NCBI GenBank assembly: GCA_964521195.1
Contig: CAZFRE010000004.1
Span: 124,001 to 188,000, forward strand
Direction of reading: 5' to 3'
Length of the DNA: 64,000 nucleotides
Source: CAWDNM01 sp964521195
Lineage (GTDB): Bacteria > Actinomycetota > Coriobacteriia > Anaerosomatales > JAAXUF01
Shown here: piece after piece, positions 34,584 through 42,319 of the stretch
How the letters are laid out: every line of letters starts with the position of its first letter
Numbering within the stretch: the stretch's first letter is position 1
The notes under the pieces: model-generated
What the model saw: only the letters and a program-made list of their open reading frames with translations
Databases searched by the model: none
Told to the model about the DNA's origin: nothing
Translations under genes and position numbers: made by a program

Positions 34584-34925
34584 GTGTCGTCGCGCGGCAT
34601 GGCCGTCGTCGGCGTGCTGGTCGCCGGCCAGATGCTGTTCGGGCTCGTGGCTGCCGCCGCGCTCATCGCCGCGCGCAAGCGCGCGAGCCGCCGCGCGGTC
34701 GTTCAGGTCGCGATCATCATCGGCGTCGTGGAGTCGCTCGTCATCGCAGTGGGGGCGGCCGCCGTCAACGCCGCGCGAGGGGGGACTGAGTCGGTGACCG
34801 CCGCGCTTCTCTGGTTCGCGGGGGCGGGTTGGATCGCTGTGCAGGCGGTCATCATCGTGTGGCTCGTGTGGGCATGGCGTCACTCTCGCCGCAGCTCCGG
34901 CGACCGGACCGCTGACGGCTCGTAG
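34584..34925 (+). CDS. small three-TM membrane protein, unknown
   Basis: 113 residues with a GTG start 6 bases after the preceding stop. Three hydrophobic helices are visible (VVGVLVAGQMLFGLVAAAAL, VQVAIIIGVVESLVIAVGAA, WIAVQAVIIVWLVWAW), with Arg-rich cytosolic segments and a charged tail. I do not recognise the family. It appears to end the gene string begun at 33345. Confidence 0.65.
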   Translation: MSSRGMAVVGVLVAGQMLFGLVAAAALIAARKRASRRAVVQVAIIIGVVESLVIAVGAAAVNAARGGTESVTAALLWFAGAGWIAVQAVIIVWLVWAWRHSRRSSGDRTADGS

Positions 34926-34927
34926 CG

Positions 34928-34957
34928 TTGACCTGCGCGGACGCGCGGTGCTATCGT
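34928..34957 (+). promoter_or_regulatory. promoter of the T-box transcript
   Basis: TTGACC (34928-34933), an 18-bp spacer and TATCGT (34952-34957) lie just after the preceding gene's stop and about 45 bases before the T-box stem I. Confidence 0.55.
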
Positions 34958-34964
34958 GCGCGTC

Positions 34965-35210
34965 ACACCACGGCGCTCCAGCGCAGTGGGCTGGATAGCA
35001 CACCTCGGACGTGAGGGAAGAGGGCGCAGGATCGCCCAGCCACCCCTCCGATGTCCTCCGCCAGGGCAAGCACGCCGGAAGCGGATCGGCCCCGGACCGG
35101 TATCCCGGGAATGAGGTCTCGGCACGTGCGCTCCCGGTGCCGCCGAGACGAAGATTGGTGGTACCGCGAATGCCCCCTCGCCCAATCAGGCGGAGGGGGT
35201 GTTGTTGTTT
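34965..35210 (+). ncRNA. T-box leader controlling the aminotransferase gene
   Basis: The T-box antiterminator sequence TTGGTGGTACCGCGAA is at 35155-35170, followed by a terminator. Stem I is visible at 35007-35056: GGACGTGAGGG pairs with CCCTCC-GA-TGTCC across a two-base bulge; an internal loop follows (AAGA on the 5' side, AGCCAC on the 3' side), then a GGGCG/CGCCC hairpin. A second hairpin with 8-bp stem GTCTCGGC/GCCGAGAC (35117 to 35149) precedes the T-box. T-boxes let uncharged tRNA stabilise antitermination. The 3' side of the specifier loop offers GCC (Ala, 35039-35041) followed by A; this specificity call is tentative. Confidence 0.88.
35173..35210 (+). terminator. T-box regulated terminator
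   Basis: CCCCCTCGCC (35173-35182) pairs with GGCGGAGGGGG (35189-35199, one bulged G), followed by TGTTGTTGTTT. Its 5' part overlaps the sequence expected in the competing antiterminator. Confidence 0.88.
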
Positions 35211-35229
35211 CCGGGCAAGGGTGGACGAC

Positions 35230-36498
35230 ATGGGTACTGCCAGAGTGGTGTTCGACCGGTGGCACGATCGCTACGCCGACAGGCTCGCGGGCGTGCGTTC
35301 CAGTGCGGTGCGCGACCTGTTCGCGGCCGCATCGCGACCCGACATGATCTCGCTCTCGGGCGGCATGCCCGCAGTCGGCATGGTGCCGCACGACCTGGTC
35401 GCCTCGGCGGCCCGCGATGCGGTCAGGCACGAGGGCGCGGCAGCGCTGCAGTATGGCTCGAGCAACGGGAGGCCGCAGATCCGAGGGCTCGTCGCGGAAC
35501 TCATGGCCGAGATCGGTGTGCGGCTCTCGCCTGACGCGGTGCTCGTGACCGCCGGCGCGCAGCAGGCGCTCGACCTGCTCGCGAAGACGTTCATCGACCC
35601 CGGCGACGTCATCATCGCCGAGGGGCCCACGTACGTGGGCGCGCTCCAGGCCTTCTCGGCGTACCAGCCGGAGATCCGGTGCGTGGCGATGGACGACGAC
35701 GGCATGCGCATGGACCTGCTCGAGACCGAACTCAGGCGCGTGGGGCCTCGGGGGGCGAAGTTCATCTACACGATCCCCAACTTCCAGAACCCCGCCGGCG
35801 TCACGATGTCGCCGGAGCGGCGTCGCAGGCTGCTCGAACTCGCGCGCGAGTACGACATCCCAGTGGTCGAGGACGACCCGTACGGGCGGCTGCGCTTCGA
35901 CGGCGGTCACATGAAGCCGTTGCGCGCGCTCGACGACGAGGTCATCTATCTGGGGACGTTCAGCAAGATCTTCGCTCCCGGCCTGCGCCTCGGGTGGGTC
36001 ACCGCACCCAAGCCGATCCTCGCGAAGATCCTGCTCGTGAAGCAGGCCGCCGACCTGTGCGGCTCCAACTTCGCGCAGGTCACGGCCGAGCGCTACTTCA
36101 AAGGCACGCGTTGGCGCCGCGTGTTGCAGGGACTCACGAGCACGTACGCCGAGCGACGCGACGCGATGCTCGCCGCGCTCGAGGAGCACTTCCCTGCCGA
36201 GGCGCGCTGGACGAAGCCGGACGGCGGGTTCTTCGTGTGGGTGGAGCTCCCCAAGTTCGTCGACTGCAACGCCATGCTCGCCGAGGCGGTCGAGTGCGGC
36301 GTCACGTACGCGCCGGGCGATGGCTTCTACCCGGATGGGATCGGCAAGAACTGCATGCGGCTCGCGTTCTGCTACGCCGAACCGGAGGCCATCAACGAGG
36401 CGATCCGGCGCCTCGCCGAGGTCGTCGAGGACCGGCTCGCGCTCTACCGCGCCTTCATCGATGCCGGCGCGCTCGACGCCGAGGAGGGCGCCGCATAA
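35230..36498 (+). CDS. PLP-dependent aminotransferase, class I/MocR-type fold
   Basis: 422 residues from the ATG at 35230 (AAGGGTGG upstream). Fold-type I motifs are intact: SLSGGMPAVGMVP near the N-terminus, YGSSNGRPQIRGLVAELM, the PLP-phosphate and Asn/Asp contacts in IPNFQNPAGVTMS and VVEDDPYGRLRF, and the Schiff-base Lys in LGTFSKIFAPGLRLGW (about 242). This subgroup includes 2-aminoadipate, valine-pyruvate and alanine-forming aminotransferases. Control by a T-box implies a role in supplying one amino acid; the tentative alanine codon in the leader would make it an alanine-producing enzyme. Confidence 0.9.
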   Translation: MGTARVVFDRWHDRYADRLAGVRSSAVRDLFAAASRPDMISLSGGMPAVGMVPHDLVASAARDAVRHEGAAALQYGSSNGRPQIRGLVAELMAEIGVRLSPDAVLVTAGAQQALDLLAKTFIDPGDVIIAEGPTYVGALQAFSAYQPEIRCVAMDDDGMRMDLLETELRRVGPRGAKFIYTIPNFQNPAGVTMSPERRRRLLELAREYDIPVVEDDPYGRLRFDGGHMKPLRALDDEVIYLGTFSKIFAPGLRLGWVTAPKPILAKILLVKQAADLCGSNFAQVTAERYFKGTRWRRVLQGLTSTYAERRDAMLAALEEHFPAEARWTKPDGGFFVWVELPKFVDCNAMLAEAVECGVTYAPGDGFYPDGIGKNCMRLAFCYAEPEAINEAIRRLAEVVEDRLALYRAFIDAGALDAEEGAA

Positions 36499-36524
36499 GC
36501 GTGCAGCGCGCCGTGCTGCTCGGC

Positions 36525-36530
36525 TAGAAT
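36525..36530 (+). promoter_or_regulatory. -10 element TAGAAT upstream of the YtxH-like gene
   Basis: TAGAAT lies 115 bases before the start at 36645; the region 17 bases upstream is a poor -35 (TGCAGC). The remaining leader contains no obvious gene. Confidence 0.35.
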
Positions 36531-36644
36531 CTCTCGTGCACCCGTAATCTTGGAATCGGGTACATACCGTGCAGATGGCTCGGCCGCACCTTGCCGGGCC
36601 AGCGGTATCAGGGAGTCTCGCATCGAACACGGAGGTGCTTTCAG

Positions 36645-37205
36645 ATGTATGACGGTTACTACCGGCGCGGGGGATCGGTCATCGGCGCGTTTCTGCTCGG
36701 CGGGCTGGTGGGCGCGGTGCTCGGTCTGTTGTTCGCTCCCCGGAGCGGCAAGGAGACGCGCGACCTGATCGCCGATAAGGCCGGCGAGTACTGGGGCGAG
36801 GCCGGCGAGCTCTACGAGACCGGCAAGGAGAAGGTCACCGAAGCAGCATCGAGCGCCAAGGCCACCGCCTCCGAGAAGGGTGAGGAGCTGCGCGCCAAGA
36901 TCGACGAGGCTCGCGGTCGGCTGCAGGAGACCGTAGCCAAGTCCGCCGAGACCGCGAAGTCGAAGATCGAAGAGGTCACGCCGGCTGCCAAGGAGGTCGT
37001 CGACAAGGCGGCCGCCGGCGCCAAGGGCGGACTCGACGTCGCCTCGACCAAGGCCGCCGGGGGCCTGGACTTCGTGGCGAAGAAGGCTGCGACTCCGGCC
37101 GACGTCGATCCGGCCGAGGCTGTCGCCGAGGTCAAGTCGGCTGTCGATGACGCCGTCGCCGCCGCCGCGGACAAGAAGGGCGACAACCCGCTGCCCCAGG
37201 TCTAG
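36645..37205 (+). CDS. YtxH-domain envelope protein
   Basis: 186 residues from an ATG with GGAGGTG about 8 bases upstream. A glycine-rich single TM (VIGAFLLGGLVGAVLGLLFA) followed at once by PRSGKETRDLIADKAGEYW is the YtxH hallmark. The remaining 140 residues are Ala/Lys/Glu-rich coiled helix of LEA-like composition, with repeated KxAAxxAK heptads. Such proteins are linked to envelope stress. A PRC-barrel gene of similar tail composition follows. Confidence 0.82.
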   Translation: MYDGYYRRGGSVIGAFLLGGLVGAVLGLLFAPRSGKETRDLIADKAGEYWGEAGELYETGKEKVTEAASSAKATASEKGEELRAKIDEARGRLQETVAKSAETAKSKIEEVTPAAKEVVDKAAAGAKGGLDVASTKAAGGLDFVAKKAATPADVDPAEAVAEVKSAVDDAVAAAADKKGDNPLPQV

Positions 37206-37280
37206 TCGAAGGCTGCACTCTGCTACGCTCGGGTCGGTCTCTGGAGACGGGGGCCGGCCCGATGTCTTGGAAGGACGGGA

Positions 37281-38054
37281 ATGCTCTCGATCCGCGAAGT
37301 GGACCGCGTGAGAGTCCTCGGTTCGCCGAACAAGAAGACCGGCGTGCGCCGCGCCGTCGGCACCGTCGGCTACGTGCTGTTCCATCCCACGGAGCTGCGC
37401 GTGGTCGGCTTCGCCGTCGAGCGTTCGGACCTCGCTCTCATGATCGAGCGCAAGGACCGCTATGTCGCGCTCGACCGCGTCGAACTTGTCGAGGGCGAGC
37501 TGCACACCCACGGTACCGCCGTCTGGGACACAGCCGCAGCCAGGCGGCTGGGCATCGACTGGGACACGACGGTGGGGTGGCTCAACATGCCGGCCCGCAC
37601 GCAATCGGGTACGCCGCTCGGCACGGTGCGCGACGGCGTGTTCGACGAGACGACCGGCGAGCTTAACGCGCTCGGCCTGTCCGAGGGGGCAGCGCGCGAC
37701 GCTGCGATCGGCGTGCGCGACCTGCCGGCGCGGATGGTGATCGGCTTCGACGGCGAGGCGGTCGTGGTCACAGACGAGGCGGCGAGCGTCGAGGTCGACG
37801 GCGGCGCGGCCGCCGCGGCCGGCCGGGCGACGGCCGTCGCCAAGGTCAAGACCGACATCGCACTCGACACCGCTACCGAGAAGTTCGACGACGTCGCCGT
37901 CGCTGCAGGCGAGGCTGCGGGCAAGGCTGCCGCGTACGCGAAGGTCACGGCGAAGAAGGCGGCCCAGTCCAACGCCGGCAAGAAGGCGATGGGCTGGTTC
38001 AAGGCGCTCAAGGACGAGGTCGTCGATGCCATGGGCGACCCCGACGAAGACTGA
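37281..38054 (+). CDS. PRC-barrel protein with Ala/Lys-rich tail
   Basis: 257 residues, ATG with GGACGGGA upstream. The first 85 residues and about 90-165 look like two PRC-barrel beta domains (AVGTVGYVLFHPTELRVVGF; SGTPLGTVRDGVFDETTGEL). The C-terminal 80 residues are helical, rich in Ala and Lys (AAGKAAAYAKVTAKKAAQS), like the preceding YtxH-type protein. PRC barrels act in RNA processing or as membrane-surface sensors. Co-orientation suggests a shared envelope role. Confidence 0.75.
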   Translation: MLSIREVDRVRVLGSPNKKTGVRRAVGTVGYVLFHPTELRVVGFAVERSDLALMIERKDRYVALDRVELVEGELHTHGTAVWDTAAARRLGIDWDTTVGWLNMPARTQSGTPLGTVRDGVFDETTGELNALGLSEGAARDAAIGVRDLPARMVIGFDGEAVVVTDEAASVEVDGGAAAAAGRATAVAKVKTDIALDTATEKFDDVAVAAGEAAGKAAAYAKVTAKKAAQSNAGKKAMGWFKALKDEVVDAMGDPDED

Positions 38055-38089
38055 CCCGAACGTCCGTGCCCGCAGCGCCGGGCACGACC

Positions 38090-38095
38090 TATACT
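38090..38095 (+). promoter_or_regulatory. -10 element TATACT upstream of the GNAT gene
   Basis: TATACT lies 32 bases before the ATG at 38128, just after a small GC hairpin (TGCCCG/CGGGCA, about 38067-38084). No strong -35 is visible. Confidence 0.45.
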
Positions 38096-38127
38096 GGTGA
38101 GACGTTTCCCCGAGACGACGGTACGAC

Positions 38128-38766
38128 ATGACCCGAAAGCTCCGCCCCCTCCAGCTCGACGACCTCGACCGCCTGCCGACGGGCTGCTCGGGCTGCGCGT
38201 TCTGGGAGAGCGCGGGGGAACGCGAGCGGCGTTGCTGCGGCACCATCGATCTTGAGCTGCAGCGCTCGTGGTTTCGGCGGGTCGCCGACGAGTGGGGCGC
38301 GTGCGGGCACGTCGCCTACGAGGACGACGAGGTTCTCGGTTTCATCAAGTACGCGCCGAGCGTGTACTTCCCGCAGGCCGCCTCGTTCCCGTCGGCACCC
38401 GACGACGGCGCGGTCCCGCTGATCAGCTGCCTGCACATCGCGCCCGACGCCCGTCACCGAGGCCTCGGCACGGTCCTGCTCCGCTCCGCCCTGCGCGACC
38501 TCATCCGCCGCGGGGAGCGCCGGGTCGAGTCGTTCGCGTTCACGGCTCAGGGCGCCAACATCGACGACATGCCCATGCTCGGGATGCCGTTCCTGCTGCG
38601 CAACGGCTTCGTCGTCGAACACGCGCACCCCACCTATCCGCTCATGCGTCTGGACCTGCGTTCGCTCGTCGTCCTGAGAGACGACCTCGAAGCCATGCTC
38701 GAGTCCCTGCGCTTCCCGCTGCGCGTCCCGTCCAGGGCGCCGGCGTCGCTCTCGAACGAAAGGTAG
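38128..38766 (+). CDS. GNAT-family acetyltransferase with N-terminal cysteines
   Basis: 212 residues. The GNAT motif A is LHIAPDARHRGLGTVLLRSA (R-H-R-G-L-G, about 110-129), and FLLRNGF provides motif B. An unusual N-terminal segment has four Cys residues (TGCSGCAFWESAGERERRCC), possibly a metal-binding cluster. The acceptor is unknown. The YbaK-like gene follows five bases after its stop, so they are co-transcribed. Confidence 0.82.
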   Translation: MTRKLRPLQLDDLDRLPTGCSGCAFWESAGERERRCCGTIDLELQRSWFRRVADEWGACGHVAYEDDEVLGFIKYAPSVYFPQAASFPSAPDDGAVPLISCLHIAPDARHRGLGTVLLRSALRDLIRRGERRVESFAFTAQGANIDDMPMLGMPFLLRNGFVVEHAHPTYPLMRLDLRSLVVLRDDLEAMLESLRFPLRVPSRAPASLSNER

Positions 38767-38771
38767 TCCAC

Positions 38772-39260
38772 GTGGCCGATCAGCCGAAGAAGTCGGGCTC
38801 GCGCGAGCGTGTCCGCGAGTATCTCGAAAGCCACGGCCTCGCCGATGAGATCGTGCATTTCGAGCAGTCGACGAAGACCGCCGCCGAGGCGGCGGACGCG
38901 ATGGGTTGCGAGCTGGGACAGATCGTGAAGTCGCTCGTCGTCGTGGTCGACGGCGATCGACCGCTCGTGGCGCTGGTCGCCGGCGACCGCAAGGGGGACC
39001 TGCACGCGATCGCGAGCGAACTCGGCGGCAGCAAGGCGAAGATGGCGGACGCTGATACCGTGCGCGCGGCCACCGGTTTTGCGATAGGTGGCGTGTCACC
39101 GTTCGCGCTCCCGCAGGATCTGCCGGTGCTCGTCGACGACTCGCTCTCGAGGTTCGAGATCGTGTATCCGGCCGCCGGCACGCCGACCTCGATGGTGCGC
39201 ATGCAGCGCGAGGCGCTGCTCGGTGTCTGCGGGGGTCGCGTGGCACGCATATCGCTCTGA
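38772..39260 (+). CDS. YbaK/EbsC-family Cys-tRNA(Pro) deacylase-like protein
   Basis: 162 residues, GTG start. YbaK-fold hallmarks are GQIVKSLVVVVDGDRPLVAL with the conserved Lys (about 55), GDRKGDL, and FAIGGVSPFALPQDLPVLVD (about 100). These proteins remove misacylated amino acids, mainly Cys or Ala, from tRNA(Pro). The insertion-type prolyl editing domain is free-standing here. Confidence 0.88.
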   Translation: MADQPKKSGSRERVREYLESHGLADEIVHFEQSTKTAAEAADAMGCELGQIVKSLVVVVDGDRPLVALVAGDRKGDLHAIASELGGSKAKMADADTVRAATGFAIGGVSPFALPQDLPVLVDDSLSRFEIVYPAAGTPTSMVRMQREALLGVCGGRVARISL

Positions 39261-39301
39261 CCGCTCTGACCGTTCGAGCCTGACTGGGGGACCCACCACT
39301 C

Positions 39302-40441
39302 GTGTCCGAGAAACACCATCTGCATGCTCCGACGCTGCGCCAGTCGCTGTGGGTTCTCGTGCCCGCCGGGCTCGCGCTGTGTGGCCTCGCGCTCGGTCTC
39401 GCGCTGACGCGCGAGCGGCCCGTGCCGGTCACGGTGAACGGTACGCAGATGGTGCTCGACGAGGGTACCAAGGTGGGCGACCTGGAGTCCCGTCGCGTGC
39501 TCGTCATGCGCCCGGGGCGGCTGCTTTCCGTGAAGGGTAGCGTCGTCGAGACGGAAGGCGGAGCTCCGGGGATCGTCACGGTCAATGGCCGGCCCGCCGA
39601 GCCGGACAGCTATCTCTTCAAGGACGACGTGATCGTGAGCCGCGACGGCTCCGATACAGTCGAGTCGACCGTCACCATCCGCGAGCCGATTCCCGTCAAG
39701 ACGCGCATCACGGGCAGGGGCCCGGTCATGCGCCTCGCCAACCCCGGCTCGGTCGGCGTGCGCACGCGCATCGTAGGCGAGAAGTCGAGACTCGTCGTCT
39801 CCGAGCAGGTCGTCACGCCCGCTGTGGACATGGTCGTGGTCCGCACGCAGCCACATCCCAAGGAGAAGCTCATCGCGCTCACGTTCGACGACGGCCCGTG
39901 GCCGGGGCAGACCGACAAGATCCTCAAGATCCTGCGCAGGGAAGGCGTGCACGCGACGTTCTTCATGCTCGGCGTCCGGGTCAAGATGGCGCCGAAGCTT
40001 GCGCGCCAGGTCGCCGAAGACGGTAACCAGGTGGCGAATCACTCGCTCGGTCACCGGCTCCTCACGAAGAGCAAGCCCAAGGAGATCAGGCGGCAGATCA
40101 AGGGCGGCTCCGACGTGATCTACAAGGCGACCGGGGTGCTGCCCACGTGGTTCCGGCCACCGTACGGCGCGATCGACAAGAAGGTCTGGAAACAGGTGCG
40201 CACCCAGCGCCTGCACGTTGCGCTGTGGACCGTCGACACGCGCGACTGGGCACGGCCCGGCGTGAAGCACATCGTGAACACATCGCTGAAGCACGCGCGC
40301 AGTGGCTCGATCCTGCTCATGCACGACGGCGGGGTGAACCGCAAGCAGACGATCAAGGCGCTTCCGCAGGTGATCCGCAAGCTGAAGAAGCGCGGGTTCG
40401 TGTTCGTGACGCTCGAGGAACTCGCCGACGCGCAGGACTAG
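39302..40441 (+). CDS. membrane-anchored polysaccharide deacetylase
   Basis: 379 residues, GTG start. An N-terminal TM (LWVLVPAGLALCGLALGLAL) is followed by a beta-rich domain of about 140 residues with YabE/G5-like features (VPVTVNGTQMVLDEGTKVGD), then a NodB domain from about 185. The catalytic motifs are complete: LTFDDGPWPG (Asp-Asp), NHSLGH (His-x3-His), RPPYGA and LLMHDGG. It probably removes acetyl groups from peptidoglycan or another surface glycan. The stop overlaps the convergent cyclo-ligase gene by four bases. Confidence 0.9.
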   Translation: MSEKHHLHAPTLRQSLWVLVPAGLALCGLALGLALTRERPVPVTVNGTQMVLDEGTKVGDLESRRVLVMRPGRLLSVKGSVVETEGGAPGIVTVNGRPAEPDSYLFKDDVIVSRDGSDTVESTVTIREPIPVKTRITGRGPVMRLANPGSVGVRTRIVGEKSRLVVSEQVVTPAVDMVVVRTQPHPKEKLIALTFDDGPWPGQTDKILKILRREGVHATFFMLGVRVKMAPKLARQVAEDGNQVANHSLGHRLLTKSKPKEIRRQIKGGSDVIYKATGVLPTWFRPPYGAIDKKVWKQVRTQRLHVALWTVDTRDWARPGVKHIVNTSLKHARSGSILLMHDGGVNRKQTIKALPQVIRKLKKRGFVFVTLEELADAQD

Positions 40442-41037
40442 CGGGCCGGTGGCTCCAGGCGGATCACCCGCGTCGGGGTGACCACTACGTCGACGTGCTC
40501 GTCGTGTTCCTCGGCGGGAATCTGCGGCAGCAGCTGCTCGTCGAAGGCGACGCCGATCCTCGCGCAGTCAGAACGCAAGAGCGGCAGCAGCCGGTCGAAG
40601 TAGCCTCCGCCGTACCCCAACCGCGCGCCGTGCTCGTCGAACGCCACACCCGGAATGATCGCGGCATCCACGTCGAGGTGATCGACGCGCGGTGCGCTCT
40701 CGGCCGGCTGGCGGATCGAAAGCGGGCCGGGTACGAGATCGGTCTCGCTCGTCACGCTGTGCAGGCCGAGCACACCCGGTGCCTCGATGCGCGTGTACGC
40801 GATGCGCACGCCACGTGCAGCGAGTTCGGCGATCGCCAGGCCCGGGTCGAGTTCTGCGGGAAGCGCCGCGTACGTCAGCACCGTGCGGGCGCTCTGGAGC
40901 TCCGGAAGGCCGAGCAGCAGCTCGGCGACCGACGCCGCGTGCGCGCGGCACACCACGAGATCGAGGCACTCGCGTGCCTGCTGCGCCCGCTGCCGAGCGG
41001 CGTGCTTCGCTACCGCGACCGTGTTCTCGGCGTCCAC
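40438..41037 (-). CDS. 5-formyltetrahydrofolate cyclo-ligase
   Basis: 199 residues, GTG start one base after the NRAMP-like stop. The ATP- and folate-binding motif GARLGYGGGYFDRLL (about 140-154) and an N-terminal Lys/Arg helix (AKHAARQRAQQARECL) fit the family. The enzyme converts 5-formyl-THF to methenyl-THF with ATP. It appears to be the last gene of the operon led by mgtE, an association with no obvious metabolic reason unless through its Mg2+-ATP need. Confidence 0.9.
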   Translation of the reverse strand: MDAENTVAVAKHAARQRAQQARECLDLVVCRAHAASVAELLLGLPELQSARTVLTYAALPAELDPGLAIAELAARGVRIAYTRIEAPGVLGLHSVTSETDLVPGPLSIRQPAESAPRVDHLDVDAAIIPGVAFDEHGARLGYGGGYFDRLLPLLRSDCARIGVAFDEQLLPQIPAEEHDEHVDVVVTPTRVIRLEPPAR

Positions 41038-41038
41038 G

Positions 41039-42307
41039 TCAGTTCACCCCCAGCGCCTGCATGACGAGCAGTGCGACGGTCAGGCCGATGACGACGACCA
41101 CCGTCGACCAACCGATCACATTGTAGGCGCGGCCGTTCACGTAGCGGCCCATGATGCGGCGGTCGTTGACGATCTTCATCATGAAGATGAGCAGGAAGGG
41201 CAGGAGCACGCCATTGACCGCTTGCGAGAGCACCATGATCACGACGAGTGGAGCATTCGGCACGAGCACGAAGAGCGCACCGAAGAAGATGACGAAGGTG
41301 TAGATCCCGTTGAAGATGGGGGCCTCTGCCCAGGTTCTGTCGATGCCGCGCTCGAAGCCGAACGCCTCGGTGACCGCGTACGCCGCGGTGAGCGGCAGCA
41401 CGAACGCCGCGAGCAGCGACGCGCCGAAGAGCCCGATGGCGAACAGCGCGCTCGCGTACTGGCCTGCGACCGGCGCGAGCGCGAGCGCGGCCTTCTCGGC
41501 GGAGTCGGCCCGGATACCGGCCGGGTAGAGCACCGTGCCGGTGGTGACGATGATGAACCACGCGACGAGGTTCGCTGCGACCGCACCACCGATCACGTCC
41601 ACGCGCTGGTAGAGCAGGTCTTTGATGGTCGCGCCCTTGTCGACCATGTTGCTCTGCACGAAGAACTGCATCCACGGAGCGATGGTCGTGCCGATGGTGG
41701 CGATGACGATGAGGACGAAGGCCGGAGTCGGGATGAACGTCGGCACGAACGTGGACTTGATCACCAGGCCCCAGTCCGGCTTGGCGAGGAACGCCGCGAC
41801 CACGTAGGCCAGGAAGACGCTCGACAACGCGAGCAGCACCTTCTCGACGTTCTTGTAGCTGCCGCGCACCACGAGCAGCCAGACCACGACCGCCGCGATC
41901 GGCACCGAGACGTACTTCGAGACGCCGAAGAGCTGCAGCGCCGCCGCGATGCCGGCGAACTCGGCCACGCTGGTGGCGGCGTTGGAGGCGAGCAGGCACA
42001 GCATCGCAAAGAGCGTGGGTCGGATGCCGAAGCGCTCGCGGATGAGTGCGGCGAACCCCTTGCCGGTCACGGCGCCCATGCGCGCGGCCATCTCCTGGAC
42101 GATCACGAGCGAGAACGTCATCACGAGGATCATCCACAGCAGCGCGTAACCGTAGTTCGCGCCCGCCGCCGAGTACGTGGCGATGCCGCCGGCGTCGTTG
42201 CCCGCCGAGGCCGCGATGATGCCCGGTCCCAGAGCCGCCAGCAGCGGCAGCACTCGCCACCTGCGCGAGCGCTTCGTCTCGGCCGCTGTGCTCGTGTCCG
42301 GAGCCAT
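41039..42307 (-). CDS. NRAMP-family transporter lacking the Mn2+ site (NRMT-like)
   Basis: 422 residues and about eleven TM helices. The TM1 DPGN motif is DAGG (SAGNDAGGIATYS), and the TM6 MPHN motif is APWM (TTIAPWMQFFVQS), so the Met that selects transition metals is replaced by Ala and the His by Trp. The same kind of change defines NRAMP-related Mg2+ transporters such as that of Eggerthella lenta. The gene lies 12 bases after mgtE and behind an M-box riboswitch, so Mg2+ uptake is the likely job. It is commonly but probably wrongly annotated as a Mn2+ transporter. Confidence 0.85.
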   Translation of the reverse strand: MAPDTSTAAETKRSRRWRVLPLLAALGPGIIAASAGNDAGGIATYSAAGANYGYALLWMILVMTFSLVIVQEMAARMGAVTGKGFAALIRERFGIRPTLFAMLCLLASNAATSVAEFAGIAAALQLFGVSKYVSVPIAAVVVWLLVVRGSYKNVEKVLLALSSVFLAYVVAAFLAKPDWGLVIKSTFVPTFIPTPAFVLIVIATIGTTIAPWMQFFVQSNMVDKGATIKDLLYQRVDVIGGAVAANLVAWFIIVTTGTVLYPAGIRADSAEKAALALAPVAGQYASALFAIGLFGASLLAAFVLPLTAAYAVTEAFGFERGIDRTWAEAPIFNGIYTFVIFFGALFVLVPNAPLVVIMVLSQAVNGVLLPFLLIFMMKIVNDRRIMGRYVNGRAYNVIGWSTVVVVIGLTVALLVMQALGVN

Positions 42308-42319
42308 CGGGTGGGGTCC

